A stretch of 64,000 bases of DNA from assembly GCA_963920575.1 (NCBI GenBank), contig OY986964.1:35888527-35952526 (forward strand), read 5' to 3'. The notes below the pieces were generated by a model that was not told the DNA's origin, made no database searches, and was given only the letters and a program-made list of their open reading frames with translations. Position numbers and translations under genes: made by a program. The stretch's first letter is position 1; each line of letters begins with the position of its first letter. This document shows positions 21,050 to 32,740 of this stretch, in pieces. Source of the stretch: Narthecium ossifragum. Its lineage: Eukaryota; Streptophyta; Magnoliopsida; Dioscoreales; Nartheciaceae.

Positions 21050-24000
21050 ATGTCCTCACTAGAAGAGGGGGAGCTAGAGAGTGGCGGCGGCGGCGATGTT
21101 GGTGTTGGTGCACCACCTTCACTAGCATCTGTAGCCCAAACGCTAACCAACAAGAAACCACCTTTCTACTGGACCCTCCTCCTTCTAAACCTCACTCTCA
21201 TGGCCCTCGGCAGCGGCGGCCCCCTCCTCCTCCGCGACTACTTCCTCCACGGCGGCAAGCGGCTTTGGCTCTCCAGCCTCGTCCAGATGTGCGGCTGGCC
21301 TCTCATTCTCATCCCCATCTTCGTCTCCTACCTAAGACGCCGCCGCCGTGAGGCCGGTGCAAAGGTCACCCTGCTGACTCCGGTCATAGCCGCCGGATGC
21401 GCGGTCATCGGCGTGCTCATGGGGCTCAGCTCCTACCTGTACGCCTACGGCACGTCCTACCTCCCTCTCTCCACCTCCGCCCTACTCGTCGCCACGCAGC
21501 TCGCCTTCACGGCGGGCTTCGCCTTCCTCCTCGTCAGGCAGCGGTTCACGGCCTACTCCGTGAACTCGGTGGTGCTCCTGACGATGGGGCCGGTGGTGCT
21601 GAGCCTCCACGCGGGAGGGGACATGCCGGAGGGGGAGACGAGAAGGCAGTACTACTCGGGGTTCTTCATGACCATTGCGGCGTCGGCGACCCTCGGGCTA
21701 TTGATGCCGATGATGGAGGTGGTTTGCCGGATGGGGAAGGCCAAGATGAGCTACGCCATGGTCATGGAGATGCAGGTGGTGATGGGAGTCTTTGGAACTC
21801 TCTTCTGCTTGATTGGAATGCTCGCCAACAACGACTTCCAGGTTACCCATCCCTCCCCCCTGCTTCATTATGACTAATTTTAAATTTTAAAATGGGAGGG
21901 ATCTCGTCAGCCCTCCCATTTTCCTCTCTCTCAGAATATAATCCACATAGAACGACCACAAACTTCCCAAGATCCCACCATACTCCTAATTATTATACAT
22001 ATAACAAAGCATCTTCAAGAATTTCTTCATATATTCCTAGCTATTAGCGTGGCTCACAAAACCAATTTCTTTTGGAGATTAGATACGTCAAATTGAATCT
22101 GGATTTTGGTCCATGTAAGGTCCAACTCGAATCTAATGAGTGGAGCACGTCACAAGTAAAAGTTTGATCCAAACAATACGATAAGATCGATTTCGATATT
22201 TAGTTCCATGAAGACTTTCCAACACAAACTGGGCCATTCAATTTGGATCAGTGGTGGTTTCGCAATTTTGGATCCATCGACTCTGGTTCACCCGCCGACC
22301 CGCGTGCGGCGTGCTATATTTGGGATCACTCTGCGAGAATCAACCAATCATAACATCCAAATGATAACAAATATATCTAAGGTCTATTGTTTGAATCTTG
22401 AGGTTATAATAATTTGATTTCTATGATCCGGTTAAAAGTCTGTTGGAATAAGGCTTGAATAAAAGCCCAAAACACTTATTAAGTAAGTGTGGGCTAAGCC
22501 TAAAAGGGTTGAATCAAATGGGCTAAGAGAAAGCCCATTATTAAATAATTAAATGGAGGAGCCCATGTGGTGTAGTAAAATGTTTAGTCCCACATTGGTT
22601 GTGGAGAAAACATTCCACCAGTTTATATAGTGGTTAAAGCTTCTATGTTTTGAACACTTGGGTGGACTTGATAGAGGGGACCCACACGCGTGCACCGCCG
22701 CGCTCGCGCGCCGTGGGTGGTGGTGGGTGTCCTTTTTGCTACACGGCGACCTGGTCGAGTCAGGTCGAGTTCACTGGACCAATTGGGCTGAGTTAGCTTG
22801 ACGTTTCAGCTTCCTAGTCGGTTACAGAAAAGTTGGTTGAGTCTAAATGGCTCATTTAATCACAATAAACGGGCTAAGTCAGTTATGACTATTGGGCTAC
22901 CCATGATTGGACAGTTATGGGTGATGTGGCAGCTCATTACCTCCTTGTCAGCAGTTACTGCTGACGTGGCGACCCTTGAGCTTCCCAAGTGGAGGTTACA
23001 GGTGATGGCAGCCCATTACTGGGCAGTTACATGTGACATGGCAGCCCATTACTGGGCAGTTTCGGCTGACGTGGCAAGTCTCTTCACCTCCCCATTAGTG
23101 GCTGATCAGATATCCTCCTTAGCCTATAAATAGGACCCCCCTACCAGCCTTGTTTGGTACATGCATACACACTTGCACACCACCACTTTGTAGAGGGTTT
23201 TGTTGGCTGAGAGTACCAATCGACGAAGGCTCGACGGGCGATCGGAGGCCTGCTTCCTTCCGTACGCGCAGAAGATCGTTGTACCCTGGGAGCTTTTTGC
23301 CTGAAGAACCAGAAGCTGTGGTGGTGGGCAAACAAAGCTTAAGGGCACAGTGTGATACACTGGCCTCGATCCAGTTCTTTTCCATATTCGGCGGCTTCCT
23401 CCTTCTTCTTTCCTGTACCTGCTTAACGGTACGTTTGTTGTTCTTGTTGTTTGTTTTAATCAGTGTAAAGGATTACTTGCTATCTAGTAAAAGCAAGAAT
23501 CCTAGTTTAATATTTCCAACAAAGTCATGCTATAAGAACAAGCCAGATGTAAACCTGATCGAGAGTGAAGCGTTTTTGAATATTTAGACTTCTTTGGCTG
23601 GATACACTTTAGCTTTCAATTAGCATTCTCATGTTTATATTTATCTATGTTTGATGTTGTATCTCGTGATCATTGTTTGATTGAATACATCTTAATTTCA
23701 TGGTATATATTAATTAATCATAGGCAATCCCAAAGGAGGCAAGGAATTTTGGGCTCGGGAAGATGAAGTACTACATGGTGCTAATCTGGGACACCATATT
23801 CTGGCAGTTCCTCAACCTTGGTCTGCTAGGCGTCATCTCCAGCGTCTCCTCACTCCTCGGCGGCATTCTCATCGCAGTCACCCTGCCGGTATCGGAGATC
23901 TTAGCGGTCATCTTCTTGCACGAGAAGTTCGACGGCGGCAAAGGAGTCGCGCTTGTGCTCTGCCTGTGGGGCTTCGTTTCATACTTGTATGGAGAGAAGA

Positions 24001-24092
24001 AGAACAGCATGAAGCTAGAGCAGAAGACACCTGAAATGGAGCCCAACTCCTTCAGAGTTCCAATTGAGCAGCAGAGTGAGAGAGGTATCTAA
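21050..24092 (+). CDS. Purine permease (PUP family) membrane transporter, two exons
   Basis: Exon 1 is 21050-21841 (264 codons), ending CAG|GTTACC. Exon 2 is 23724-24092 (122 codons plus stop), after ATCATAG. The joined protein has 386 residues, normal for plant PUPs. It belongs to the drug/metabolite transporter superfamily with about ten membrane segments. Features seen: an acidic/glycine N-terminal tail, LLLLNLTLMALGSGGPLLLR at ~43-62, RLWLSSLVQMCGWPLILIP at ~70-88, YLPLSTSALLVATQLAFTAG at ~136-155, and after the junction AIPKEARNFGLGK and ISSVSSLLGGI…LPVSEILAVIFLHEKF. PUPs import purines, cytokinins or related bases with protons, at plasma membrane or vacuole. Substrate cannot be told from sequence. 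The frame and splice phases are clean, so it looks functional. A solo LTR makes up more than half of the intron. Confidence 0.95.
22441..23521 (+). mobile_element. Solo LTR inside the purine permease intron (TSD AAGTC)
   Basis: 1081 bp starting TGTTGGAATAAGGCTTGA and ending TTTAATATTTCCAACA, flanked by AAGTC on both sides (22436-22440, 23522-23526). The inverted ends TGTTGGAA/TTCCAACA and 5-bp duplication identify a solo LTR. It contains GTTTATATAGTGG (22622) and CCTATAAATAGGA (23126) TATA-like sequences. No internal retrotransposon domains remain. The orientation is the same as the host gene if the second TATA marks its promoter. ORFs inside it are not genes. Confidence 0.9.
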
Positions 24093-24911
24093 ATCTACGA
24101 CCAAGCATCTCATGATATATGCATAGGATTTGAGTGTATAACATGCAGCTGCTGCTGTCATGGATAATGTGTGGATATGGCTTTGATTCTTGCATGCCAT
24201 ATTGTAGATGCAATGACAACATTTGATTCAAAGCGAGACCTGGTTTACGACGCAATGCGTGATGTTTTGTATAAAAGAGTGGACATATATTTACTAATTA
24301 ATAGTACATATTCATTATATTTGCAATTATAAGTCGGAATTATAATGGACTCAACTAATCAAAAACAAAAAAATCATTTGAAAAGAGAATCCACGTGTAT
24401 TACTATCCACCATCACTCTGAACTTTTTCCATCTCTCGATATCAGCTGGATAATAACTTAATTATTCGAAACAGTAATAAGTAAAATATGAACTAGAAAC
24501 GTAATTATTGGGTCTAGGAACGTAACCTCCCCCATATATTGATGAACAAACAGGCCGATCTCCTCCCTCGTTGAGCAAGAAGAAACTATACAATGTCCAA
24601 GCGAGCTCGCTGGCCACTCACCCTCCTCCTCGATCTACCGGCGGTGCTCCTCCAACAAACGAGAGTCACTTCCCAAATCCCCCATTATAGACGATCTAAC
24701 CTAGCCGAGGGTTAATTCCCCCCACCGAGCAAACCCTAGCTCCTTCTCGATCTACCGACGACGCTCCTTCAACGAGCGAGAAGCACAAAAGTCCTTAGAG
24801 AATGATGATAGGAGGCGATTTGGGGTTTGTTGAGTGGAGTGACCGGCGATTAGGTGCCCTAGTTTCTTGTTGCTCAACGACGGAAGAGATCGGCTTGGTT
24901 TAGGGAAGGTT

Positions 24912-25080
24912 ATATATATATATTATACATATATATAATATGTATGTATTATAGATATTGTATATGTATATGTATTTATATATGTAATGTATATGTGTAA
25001 TGTATATGTGTATATAAAAATGGGTGTATAAATATGTATATATGTATGTTTTTTATATATGTATTATATACATTATTATG

Positions 25081-25134
<54 letters not shown>

Positions 25135-25195
25135 GTATATTATACACTCATATCTACATTATACATTATTATGTATAATATATATAACTAGTACT
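24912..25195. repeat. TATA/TGTA simple-sequence tract
   Basis: Almost entirely A/T with TATG interruptions, including an uninterrupted (TA)n at about 25087-25118. It ends at ATATAACTAGTACTCACCTG, which may be the 3' end of a minus-strand Helitron-like unit. Confidence 0.85.
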
Positions 25196-25340
25196 CACCT
25201 GTGCCCCTGACACAGTTTTTAGTTATTGTTAATATAAAATTTTAACAAACTCTTTGTAATTTGTTTGGTTAGACGGCTGTGTTGACCCGTAGGTGGTCCA
25301 GGGTTCGAAGGTTGGTCATAGCTTTTTATTCACTGCCACC

Positions 25341-25530
25341 ATAAAACATAGCCAATAAAATATAAAATAAAATATTATAAGTCTAACTTAGGATATATAA
25401 AATAAATATAAGTCTTTGCATATTGCATAAGATAATAAAACATAGCCAATAAAATATAAAATAAAATATTATAAGTCTAACTTAGGGTATATAAAATAAA
25501 TATAAGTCTTTGCATATTACATAAGATAAT
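25341..25530 (+). repeat. Two-copy tandem repeat, 94-bp unit
   Basis: A unit starting ATAAAACATAGCCAATAAAA and ending near CATATT(G/A)CATAAGATAAT occurs at 25341-25434 and again at 25435-25530. The copies differ at only a few bases, so the duplication is recent. Confidence 0.9.
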
Positions 25531-25858
25531 ATTAATAGAACTTAGGTTGATATGAATTAATGCAGGTTTATATAAAGCAAACTTAGAGAATATATATAAA
25601 GAAACTTAAGGGATATGAATTAATGTAAGTTAACCGTTATTGCTACTTATAAGGTTGATATAATATATATATTATCCTCCACCTTTTATCTGTGGAGGAG
25701 GATCCGGTCCTCCCACTTTTGAGAGGACCTGGATCATTATTCTAATAGATATAGGATAACTTGGCTGATAAAATAAAGTTTGGATACGTGTCGGCGGCCA
25801 ATGAATGTCACCTCAGGTTGGTTGATTGCCGACGCTATCTAAGATTGGCTATATATCA

Positions 25859-26058
25859 TTAGGTGGACTCCCGTGTCATCTGATACATATAAGCACCTGC
25901 CCCATACTCCTCTCTCTCTCCTAACCACCCACTAATTAACTTCCATCATCCACTACCTTCCACATGACTTCATCTCGATCGTTTGATATATATCCGGACT
26001 TAATTTGGATCGGACGTCCCTATCCGTCTGATAGCATACACCTGATTTTTGTATAATA
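25859..26058 (-). mobile_element. Helitron-like mini-element, second family
   Basis: On the minus strand it starts TCTATTATACAAAAATC and ends …GTCCACCTAA. It resembles the units at 55848-56223 (shared CTCTCTCTCCTAACCACC and TCATCTCGATCG blocks). No coding content. Confidence 0.6.
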
Positions 26059-26072
26059 GATATACAATAAAT

Positions 26073-26074
<2 letters not shown>

Positions 26075-26147
<73 letters not shown>

Positions 26148-26320
26148 TCTTTATATGAGACTATGATTATAAGTGAAACTTTCGTTATCCTATGTGGCGG
26201 AAGAATGTCCTAGGTGGAGCTTATGTGGTGCTTATGTGGTATGATAATCATAGGTTGATGGGGGTTTAGTGGGAGGGAGTTATTGGGTGATTATTGGGGT
26301 GAGGTTGGTGATTATATATA
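26075..26320 (+). mobile_element. (CA)n(TA)n tract plus a 3'-truncated first-family Helitron-like unit
   Basis: A compound microsatellite (about 26075-26144) is followed at 26145 by TCATCTTTATATGAGACTAT and the GTCCTAGGTGGAGC body of the array units at 17576 and 19103. The copy runs into GATTATATATATATAG without the 3' hairpin and CTAG, so it is truncated. Confidence 0.65.
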
Positions 26321-26491
26321 TATAGAACTAGCAAGCCATATTGGAGGAGTGATATCGGACACGTGGTACGTACACGTACGTTGACCAATTTTTTTACTCC
26401 AACCTTCACGTACTACGTAGGTATTACAAGAGAAAGAAACTAAAACAACCTTAAATTGTCTTCTTCGCAGTAGTTAGCTTCATTACTCAAA

Positions 26492-27380
26492 GACCATGTT
26501 TGGTATTATGATAAGGGCAACCAATCTCGGATAGCACCCAAACAGGGCCTTATCCCCACCCGGGGATAAGGTTTATCCTGGGATTCCTAATTCCAGGATT
26601 AGAGGGGGTTTTATGCAAAAACCCTCCAAACCCCACATACCCCCGTCTACTTTCCACCTCACCAATCCCTATTCCTATCCTACATTTTTCATCCAATATT
26701 ATTAATTTACTTTACACCTCACCAATCCAAAATTAAATTAATAATATAAATTAATAATAGAAAAGGTAGCTCATTGATGTGTATAAATTAATTATATAAA
26801 TTAATAATAGAAAAGGTAGCTCATTGATGTGTAAGTGGAGATCACGTGTTCGTCGTTGAAGGCCACGGTGCCGACAAGAATGCCCCCAACACCGTCGAGT
26901 CATACGACCCGGTGGAAGACAGGCGGGCATTGATGTTGACGATGGCGGAGCAGCGGGCGTCTGCAGGATATGGCAAATAAGTGGGCGTTGATATAAGAGG
27001 GATTAGCAGGAGGAGGCGTCGAAAAGGACGGGTGGGGTGGTAATATTATACTTTAATTAATATAATATGTATCATCATATTATTAAGTAATTTATTAAAG
27101 CCAAGGTGAATATTTATGTATTATCACATTATTTATTAAAAAATCAATATTATTAATTTACTTTCCACCTCACCAATCCCTATTCTTATTCCACCTTTTT
27201 CATTCAATATTATTCATTTACTTTACACCTCACCAATCCCAAGTAATCATTACCTCCTTATCCCCACTTTTTCAACCAAACACCAAGGTGGGATAAAATT
27301 TATCCCACAACTTATCCCGGGTTACTAATCCATATCCCATCTAATCCCGTGATAGACTATCCCACAACCAAACGAAGCCT
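26492..27380. mobile_element. Tourist/hAT-type MITE with GGGATA-rich ends
   Basis: Ends GACCATGTTTGGTATTATG and, on the other strand, GGCTTCGTTTGGTTGTGGGA are imperfect inverted repeats. Subterminal GGGATAAG/CTTATCCC motifs face each other. The inner part repeats TAATAATAGAAAAGGTAGCT twice (26751-26835). Its right end is closely related to the element at 30494 (GGGATAGTCTATCxCGGGAT). Confidence 0.65.
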
Positions 27381-28218
27381 TTGGAGTCTTCTTACCGAGT
27401 CCCCAACTTTCTTGCATATATAGTGCTTAGATCTATATGCAAGTTATTGTTCGCAACCAAGCATGAAGCATGCATGGAAATTAGGTTGGAAATTAATTCC
27501 AGGAAACTACGTAGTGTACACTCGTTTGAGCACGAAATTAGGGTGGAAATTGTAGGCGCCAACAGTGTGTTGATCTAGCTGTTACCAATATTGAGAGAGG
27601 AAAGAAGATGGATATAGATTTTTTCGTGCTTTGGGGGAAAAAAGATTCGTTTTGGTTATGATCAAAGCCTTAACTTTGAGATGTGATGAATTGAAAGATA
27701 AATACATGAACTCATTGCTTTCTATAGATCAAAGCCTTAATTTTGTCTATTAAAAAAACGATTTATCAAGGTCAGAACCTTAATGATGCATGCTTGTGAT
27801 TAACAAAATTACTACCTAAAATTAAAGCAAAAGCCACATTCTAATTGAGTTTAGAGCTAAAAGAGATCCAGGGGTTGACCAAACAACTGAAAGATCTGTT
27901 TGGTTCTCTCCAACACCTATTATATGATACAACACCCGATGCTGATCAGCATGATCGATTGCTGCTAACTAGATGAAAGCTTAATTAACTCTCAACTGAG
28001 TCGAACAAGAAGCTGGCATAACTTTGCTCTTGAAGCTATTTCCGATCTCCGAATCTGTGAATCATATAGATATGTACACTTGTAACCCAAGATATGCGAT
28101 GCCGCCTGCAGGTGGAGATCTTTCCCTAGTGCGACGATTAGGCACGTGCCAAGGCTGTCTTTCGATCACAGATTCACAACCTTTGCTGCTGTCTTTGGAA
28201 TCTGAGAGGCGTCTTGGT

Positions 28219-29063
28219 CAGTGGCTGACCCAGGATTTGAAGTCGGCCTGGGCTAAAGGTCGAGTAAAAAAATTTTCTCGACCAAATCCTAATAACTCAT
28301 CCTTGAAACTTTTTTTCATTCCGCTAAGTTTAAGCCATTAAAGTAAAGGTGAACCCTAACAAAATATTATATATTATATAATTTATATAATTCTATTATA
28401 TATATGAAGCACTCACTAGGTGGAGACCACCGAAGACTAGGGGTGCAAATTTAGCCCAAAGCTTGAGAATCGCTCGATATAAGCTTGTCTTGAGCTCAAT
28501 AACAACTCAAATCCTTTAGAGCAGATAACAAGCTGTGGCCAGCGTAATCGATCGATATCGACTCAATCCAACTTGAAATATATTATTCAAATATACGATA
28601 ATATAATTTTTGTTATTTTTATAATGAGTTGTAATTATCTCATCCGTCGATTCAAAAGATCAATGGCTCTCTCTCCGTGTGAAAGTGAATATCATATATG
28701 GGCCCCTCTCTATTAAAATTCAAAAGAGAAATCGGGCCGACCTCTCACCGAAACATGGCCCGCCACCCCGCCACACTCTCTCGTATAAACAAATCATCTC
28801 TCATGTCTTTGGCCCTACATGGACTATGGTGGGAAAAGACATGGAAAGACGTGGAGTATAAAGTAAGAAGCTCTGTCTTTTTTTAAGAAATTCTTAGTTC
28901 AGTTAGAGTCCACTTATTGATGGATTAAAAGATGTGGGCTAGCTCTGGGCTAGTTATACATTGTGTTTCACTTGGGCTTAGCTTATACACCACCTTATAT
29001 GGTGTTAGTTTTTGAGCTACCCGGGCTACAGCCCAGGATAGCCTATACGTGGGTCCGCCCCTG
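28219..29063. mobile_element. hAT-type non-autonomous element with perfect 8-bp TSD
   Basis: 845 bp starting CAGTGGCTGACCCAGGAT and ending ATACGTGGGTCCGCCCCTG, with GTCTTGGT on both sides (28211-28218, 29064-29071). The inverted ends and 8-bp duplication identify the hAT superfamily. Both ends carry a GCCTGGGCTA/GGGCTACAGCCC subterminal motif. No transposase. It interrupts the LINE frame. Confidence 0.92.
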
Positions 29064-29669
29064 GTCTTGGTGGCCCTTCAGTGTTCAGACTCGAGTCTTT
29101 CTGGCTAGCGGATAAGGATTAGTTTGCCTCGCTGGTCTCCAGGACCTGGGATCGTCTTCACCGCGGATCTAAATTATGGTCGTTTGGTTCTAGACTGATT
29201 GAGATCATGCAAAGATACATTGAAGAAGTGGAATAGAAGAGATGAAGCGCGCGGACCTGTTCAACTACAGCTGAGAATCTGCTTGATGTTCTCTGCGAGA
29301 AGGATGAGCTTAGCATACTAACGGAAGAAGAGGAGACCGAGTTGAGGTGCGTCGAGAATCATCACATGACAACCCTTCTATGTCAGGAAGAGTTTTTCAG
29401 CTGGAGATTCCGTCATACCTGGGTGACTACGGGAGATCGCAACACTAGCTTCTTCCATGGGTTAGCTCAGCGGCGCCAACACCGGTCTCGTGTGGTGGAG
29501 CTTGTAGATGATGGAGGCCAGCCGGATTTTATCTTCACATGAGGAGGTGGCTACGGCTATATATGGTTGACCATTTCTAGCTTTTGTGGACTGAAACAGG
29601 GAACTGGAAGTTGAGCTACCTCTCACCGACCTACCAAGGCTAGATCTTGCTTGTCATGGAGATATACTA

Positions 29670-29938
29670 GGCCTCGTTTGGTACGGGGTTAACTTTATTC
29701 CTGGTTAAGGGACTTTATTTCAGATTTTGGGAATAACTTTGTAATGATTATTTGAAATAAGGGAAAAGTAGAGTGGAGAATGAGAATAACTTTGTAATGA
29801 TTACTTGGAATAAGGGAAATGGTGTTTGGGGTTAAGGGATGGAATAAGTAGGGGATTCGGAAATATTCCAGGAATATTCCTCCCCTTAACCCAAGTTAAG
29901 GGTTATTTCTGAAAGTTATTCCCGTACCAAACGGGGCT
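29670..29938. mobile_element. Tourist-like MITE, 269 bp, TSD CTA
   Basis: Ends GGCCTCGTTTGGTACGGG and, on the other strand, AGCCCCGTTTGGTACGGG are near-perfect inverted repeats. They are flanked by CTA at 29667-29669 and 29939-29941. The body has two AATAACTTTGTAATGATTA repeats. A 3-bp duplication and G-rich TTTGGT ends fit PIF/Harbinger. It is inserted in the LINE remnant. Confidence 0.85.
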
Positions 29939-30493
29939 CTAATGGCACCGGTCATGGAGGCTGAGATCTTGGAGGCAATGAAGGAGATGGGATATCTGGC
30001 AAGTACCCTGGACCTCCATCGAATTCTTCCTCAAGTCTTGGAGGATCGATGGGTCCTTGACAACCCACTTGCAAACTCTCCTTCCCTCTTCCCTTCTAGT
30101 ATTTCGAGCGTTCTAAGAGTTTGCGATCTACTAGAGGAGTCGGAATGTTGGCAGGAGGACCTGGTCTTGGAGTTCTTCCACCCTAATTTTACGGTCGTCA
30201 TCCGGGAGAACATAGTCTTGAGGGGTTCATCCATGGATAAAGCAACCTGGATTTTTGATGGTAAGGGAGAAATATTCATTGCTTCAATTTATTTTTGGCT
30301 TGATCAGGTTGATGGGTGGATGGGGGAGGAAGGGACTGCTGGGTGGCTGAATATGTGGAAAGCTCTGATTGGACCTCGGGTGAAATTCTTCCTGTGGAAG
30401 TTCTTTCATAGTAAGATCCTCGCTCGCCTTTGATTTCCCGTGGGCCGTAGGCAGCATCCCGGATCCTCCTTGCCTAAGGTGCAGAGAAGATTT

Positions 30494-30865
30494 AGGGTAC
30501 GTTTGGTTGCGGGATAGTCTATCCCGGGATTAGAGGGGATAGGGATTGATAACCTGGGATAAGTAGTGGGATATGTATGGTATTTTGGTGAAAAGTAGTG
30601 ATAAATTAGTAATGTTTGGTTGAAAAAGTAGGGATAAAGTTAATGTGATTGGTTGAAAAGTAGGGAAGATGAAGTAATAATTGGTTGAAAAGTGAAAAAG
30701 TAAGGATAAAGTTGATGTCATTGGTTGAAAAGTAGGGATGATGAAGTAATAATTGGTTGAAAAGTAGGGATAAAGTAGAGATAAAAGTGGGGATAAGAAT
30801 AGGGATAAAAGTGGGGATTAGATGGTGTTTGGCTGCAATGCATGGATAAAATGAGTTTATCCCGG
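30494..30865. mobile_element. GGGATA-type MITE inside the LINE zinc-finger region
   Basis: Begins GGGTACGTTTGGTTGCGGGA, has GATTGGTTGAAAAGTAGGGA repeated four or more times, and ends about TGAGTTTATCCC. It splits the LINE between CLRCREDL and HLLFDCPF. The right border is approximate. It is related to the right end of the 26492 element. Confidence 0.7.
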
Positions 30866-31111
30866 CATCTCTTATTTGACTGTCCTTTCTCGTGTGAGTT
30901 CAAGCCCTCTCTCTTTGGATGACTATTGCTGGAGGCTCATGTCTTTGTCTCCGCGCTCGGCCTTGGCAATGAACAAGCTACTTGGGTGGGCTACACGCTA
31001 TGGTGGCTATGGATAGACTGGAACGCAACCATCTTCAATGACCAGTTCTCCGCGGCAGAAGAGCTTGCTCACCTAATCTCTAAGCAAGTCAAAGAATAAT
31101 TCACTGACCCC

Positions 31112-31340
31112 TTATGGGCCATTTGGTTCGGGGTTAAGGGGGGATAACCCCACTCTATCCCCCTTATCTCTATTTTTTCACCAAACACCAAAACAATGAT
31201 TACGGGATTACTACTATTCCACCTACCACATTACTATCTACTTTTTCTTATTCTCATTCCTTAACCCCACCTTTTCCAATCCCATATAACCCTATTCTCT
31301 CTTAACCCCACTTTTTCTAACCCCGTTCGTTAATTACTCC
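31112..31340. mobile_element. MITE related to the 29670 element, 3' end eroded
   Basis: Starts GGGCCATTTGGTTCGGGGTT and ends near CTAACCCCGTTCGTTAAT, with TTAACCCC blocks throughout. The left end and orientation match the 29670 family. The right inverted repeat is damaged. Confidence 0.6.
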
Positions 31341-31429
31341 CGCATCGTGCTCCTTCCCTTGTCAATTCTGTAGCTGCTGATGTAATCCGCACGTACTGAT
31401 GCCTCTGTTCAAGGAAGCCAAGGCGATGT

Positions 31430-32080
31430 CTTGGCCTCTTATTGGCCTCTTCGGTTTGGGAAATCCTTTACCACAAATCTGATATGTTTTGTAATCCTTT
31501 ATATTTCTTTTTTGGTTCCGCGACCCTTGGGCTTAACACCAAGCTTTCATCATTCCTGATATCATGGAAGCATGCAATCTCCAGACGATGAGACCCAAAT
31601 CCACCAAAAAAAATAATGGACCTCGCAATCAACAAGCTAGGGTTAAATCTCTCAACGTCCACATGGCCGGCCATTCTCACGCTCAACCGGCCTCTCAAAT
31701 CAATTCACCCACATGCTTAACAACAGCTACTCTTCGTTATAAAGTCTTCTCTATAATCAAATTAAGAAGGATCAGGTTTAGATCTCCTTTCAAGTTTAAT
31801 GACAGACTAGATCAACAATTGTTTAAACGTACGTTATTAGTCAAGCAATGTATATGAGGCATGGATCACCTATATATGCACCAAATATTCTTTTGTAACT
31901 CAGCCATTTGGCTTATCTAATAATAAAAAATATATATGCACCAAATATATATGTATGTTTTAGCTAGGTTATGCAATACGTACAGCTACACCCTAGGGAG
32001 GTGGGGTTTTCTCCAAAATGGAGCACCCCAAGAAGAAGCCATTGATCAAACACAAGATTTGGCTATGTCTCCGGTAAGTT
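31430..32080 (+). repeat. Duplicated GT61 promoter segment (partner 32243-32790)
   Basis: A promoter block starting TCTTGGCCTCTT and running through TGGTTCCGC(G/A)(A/G)CCCTTGGGCTTA, CTCTCAACGTCCACATGG, AAAGTCTTCTCTATAATC and GATCAACAATTGTTTAAAC is present twice in tandem. The second copy drives the intact GT61 gene at 32741. Parts of the same block occur again at 41880-41960 and 43060-43160 before the second GT61 gene. Confidence 0.8.
32018..32077 (+). pseudogene. Truncated 5' end of a GT61 gene (start codon plus ~13 codons)
   Basis: ATG at 32018 begins MEHPKKKPLIKHK, nearly the same as MSTKKKPLIKHKSFS of the gene at 32741. It then leaves homology at KHK and stops at 32075-32077 (19 residues). 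The leader before it (CTACACCCTAGG(G/A)AGGTGG, TTTTCTCCAAAATGG) also matches. It is the stump of a tandem duplication, not a functional gene. Confidence 0.8.
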
Positions 32081-32522
32081 ATCTTGGAATACGATTCTTT
32101 GCTTGGAGTTGGCTATGTCTCCGGTAAACTAGGATGGCCGCAGGAACTTGCCCTGATCCTTAATTACATCGATTTGACGGCTGGCCTCAAATCTTGGCGA
32201 TGCTCTGTTTGTAAATATTCCGCGTGAGTTTAATTATCACATGTCTTGGCCTCTTCGGTTCATGGAATCCTTTGATTCCACAAATCTGATCTGTTTTTGT
32301 AATCCTTTCTTTTTCTTCTTTGGTTCCGCAGCCCTTGGGCTTATCTACTCAAAATTAAAAAATTAAAAAACCAAGCTTGCACACCTAGGCTTAAATCTCT
32401 CTCAACGTCCACATGGACGGCCATGCGATCACGCTCAACCTTTCCTCTTTTGAAGTAAGGCTATTGACTAGTCACGAATATGCCCTCAAATCAATGCACC
32501 CAGATCAACAGCTACTCTTCGT

Positions 32523-32530
32523 TATAAAAG
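32523..32530 (+). promoter_or_regulatory. Probable TATA box of GT61 gene 1
   Basis: TATAAAAG, followed by TCTTCTCTATAATCGAATTA, 218 bases before the ATG. Aligned copies exist before the truncated copy (~31738) and before GT61 gene 2 (43078). Confidence 0.6.
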
Positions 32531-32740
32531 TCTTCTCTATAATCGAATTAAGAAGGAGGTTTAGATCTCCCTTTGAAGTTTTTATGATAGACTAGATCAA
32601 CAATTGTTTAAACATACGTTATTAGTCGAGCAATGCATATGAGGCATGGATCACCTAGCTATATACCATATATATATATATATATGTATGTTTTAGGTGA
32701 TGCGATACAGCTACACCCTAGGAAGGTGGTTTTCTCCAAA

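Larger units (their letters stand above)
24093..28023. other. Intergenic repeat-rich stretch
   Basis: Holds the permease 3' UTR, then GC-richer DNA at 24590-24900 with a repeated CTCGATCTACCG…GACGACGCTCC block of unknown nature. After that come AT-rich simple sequence (24912-25195), a tandem repeat, Helitron-like copies and a MITE (listed separately). From 27385 to 28023 I see no gene; short frames have no recognised motif. Confidence 0.6.
28024..31110 (+). pseudogene. Decayed LINE (non-LTR retrotransposon) ORF2 remnant, split by four insertions
   Basis: Pieces of a plant LINE ORF2 appear in order. ADSQPLLLSLESE and FRLESFWLADKD flank an hAT element (endonuclease-to-RT linker). At 29342-29542 is CQEEFFSWRFRHTWVTTGDRN then TSFFHGLAQRR, the classic W-x-x-x-G-D-x-N-T-x-F-F-H motif preceding the RT domain. 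At 29942-30433 EAEILEAMKEMG is followed abruptly by KATWIFDGKGEIF and GPRVKFFLWKFFHSKILAR, the zinc-finger RVT region, so the RT core is deleted. HLLFDCPFSCEFK follows after 30865, and at 31000 WWLWIDWNATIFNDQFSAAEE. Stops and frameshifts are frequent. It is a long-dead copy that collected MITEs. Confidence 0.85.

Noticed and set aside
22798..23587. Two frames (111 and 145 residues) in the permease intron
   Set aside because: They lie within or across the solo LTR at 22441-23521 and have no retroviral domain.
32633..32740. Upstream in-frame ATG giving a 36-residue extension to GT61 copy 1
   Set aside because: The extension encodes a YIYIYIYMYV low-complexity run and has no match in copy 2; the ATG at 32741 matches the paralogue.
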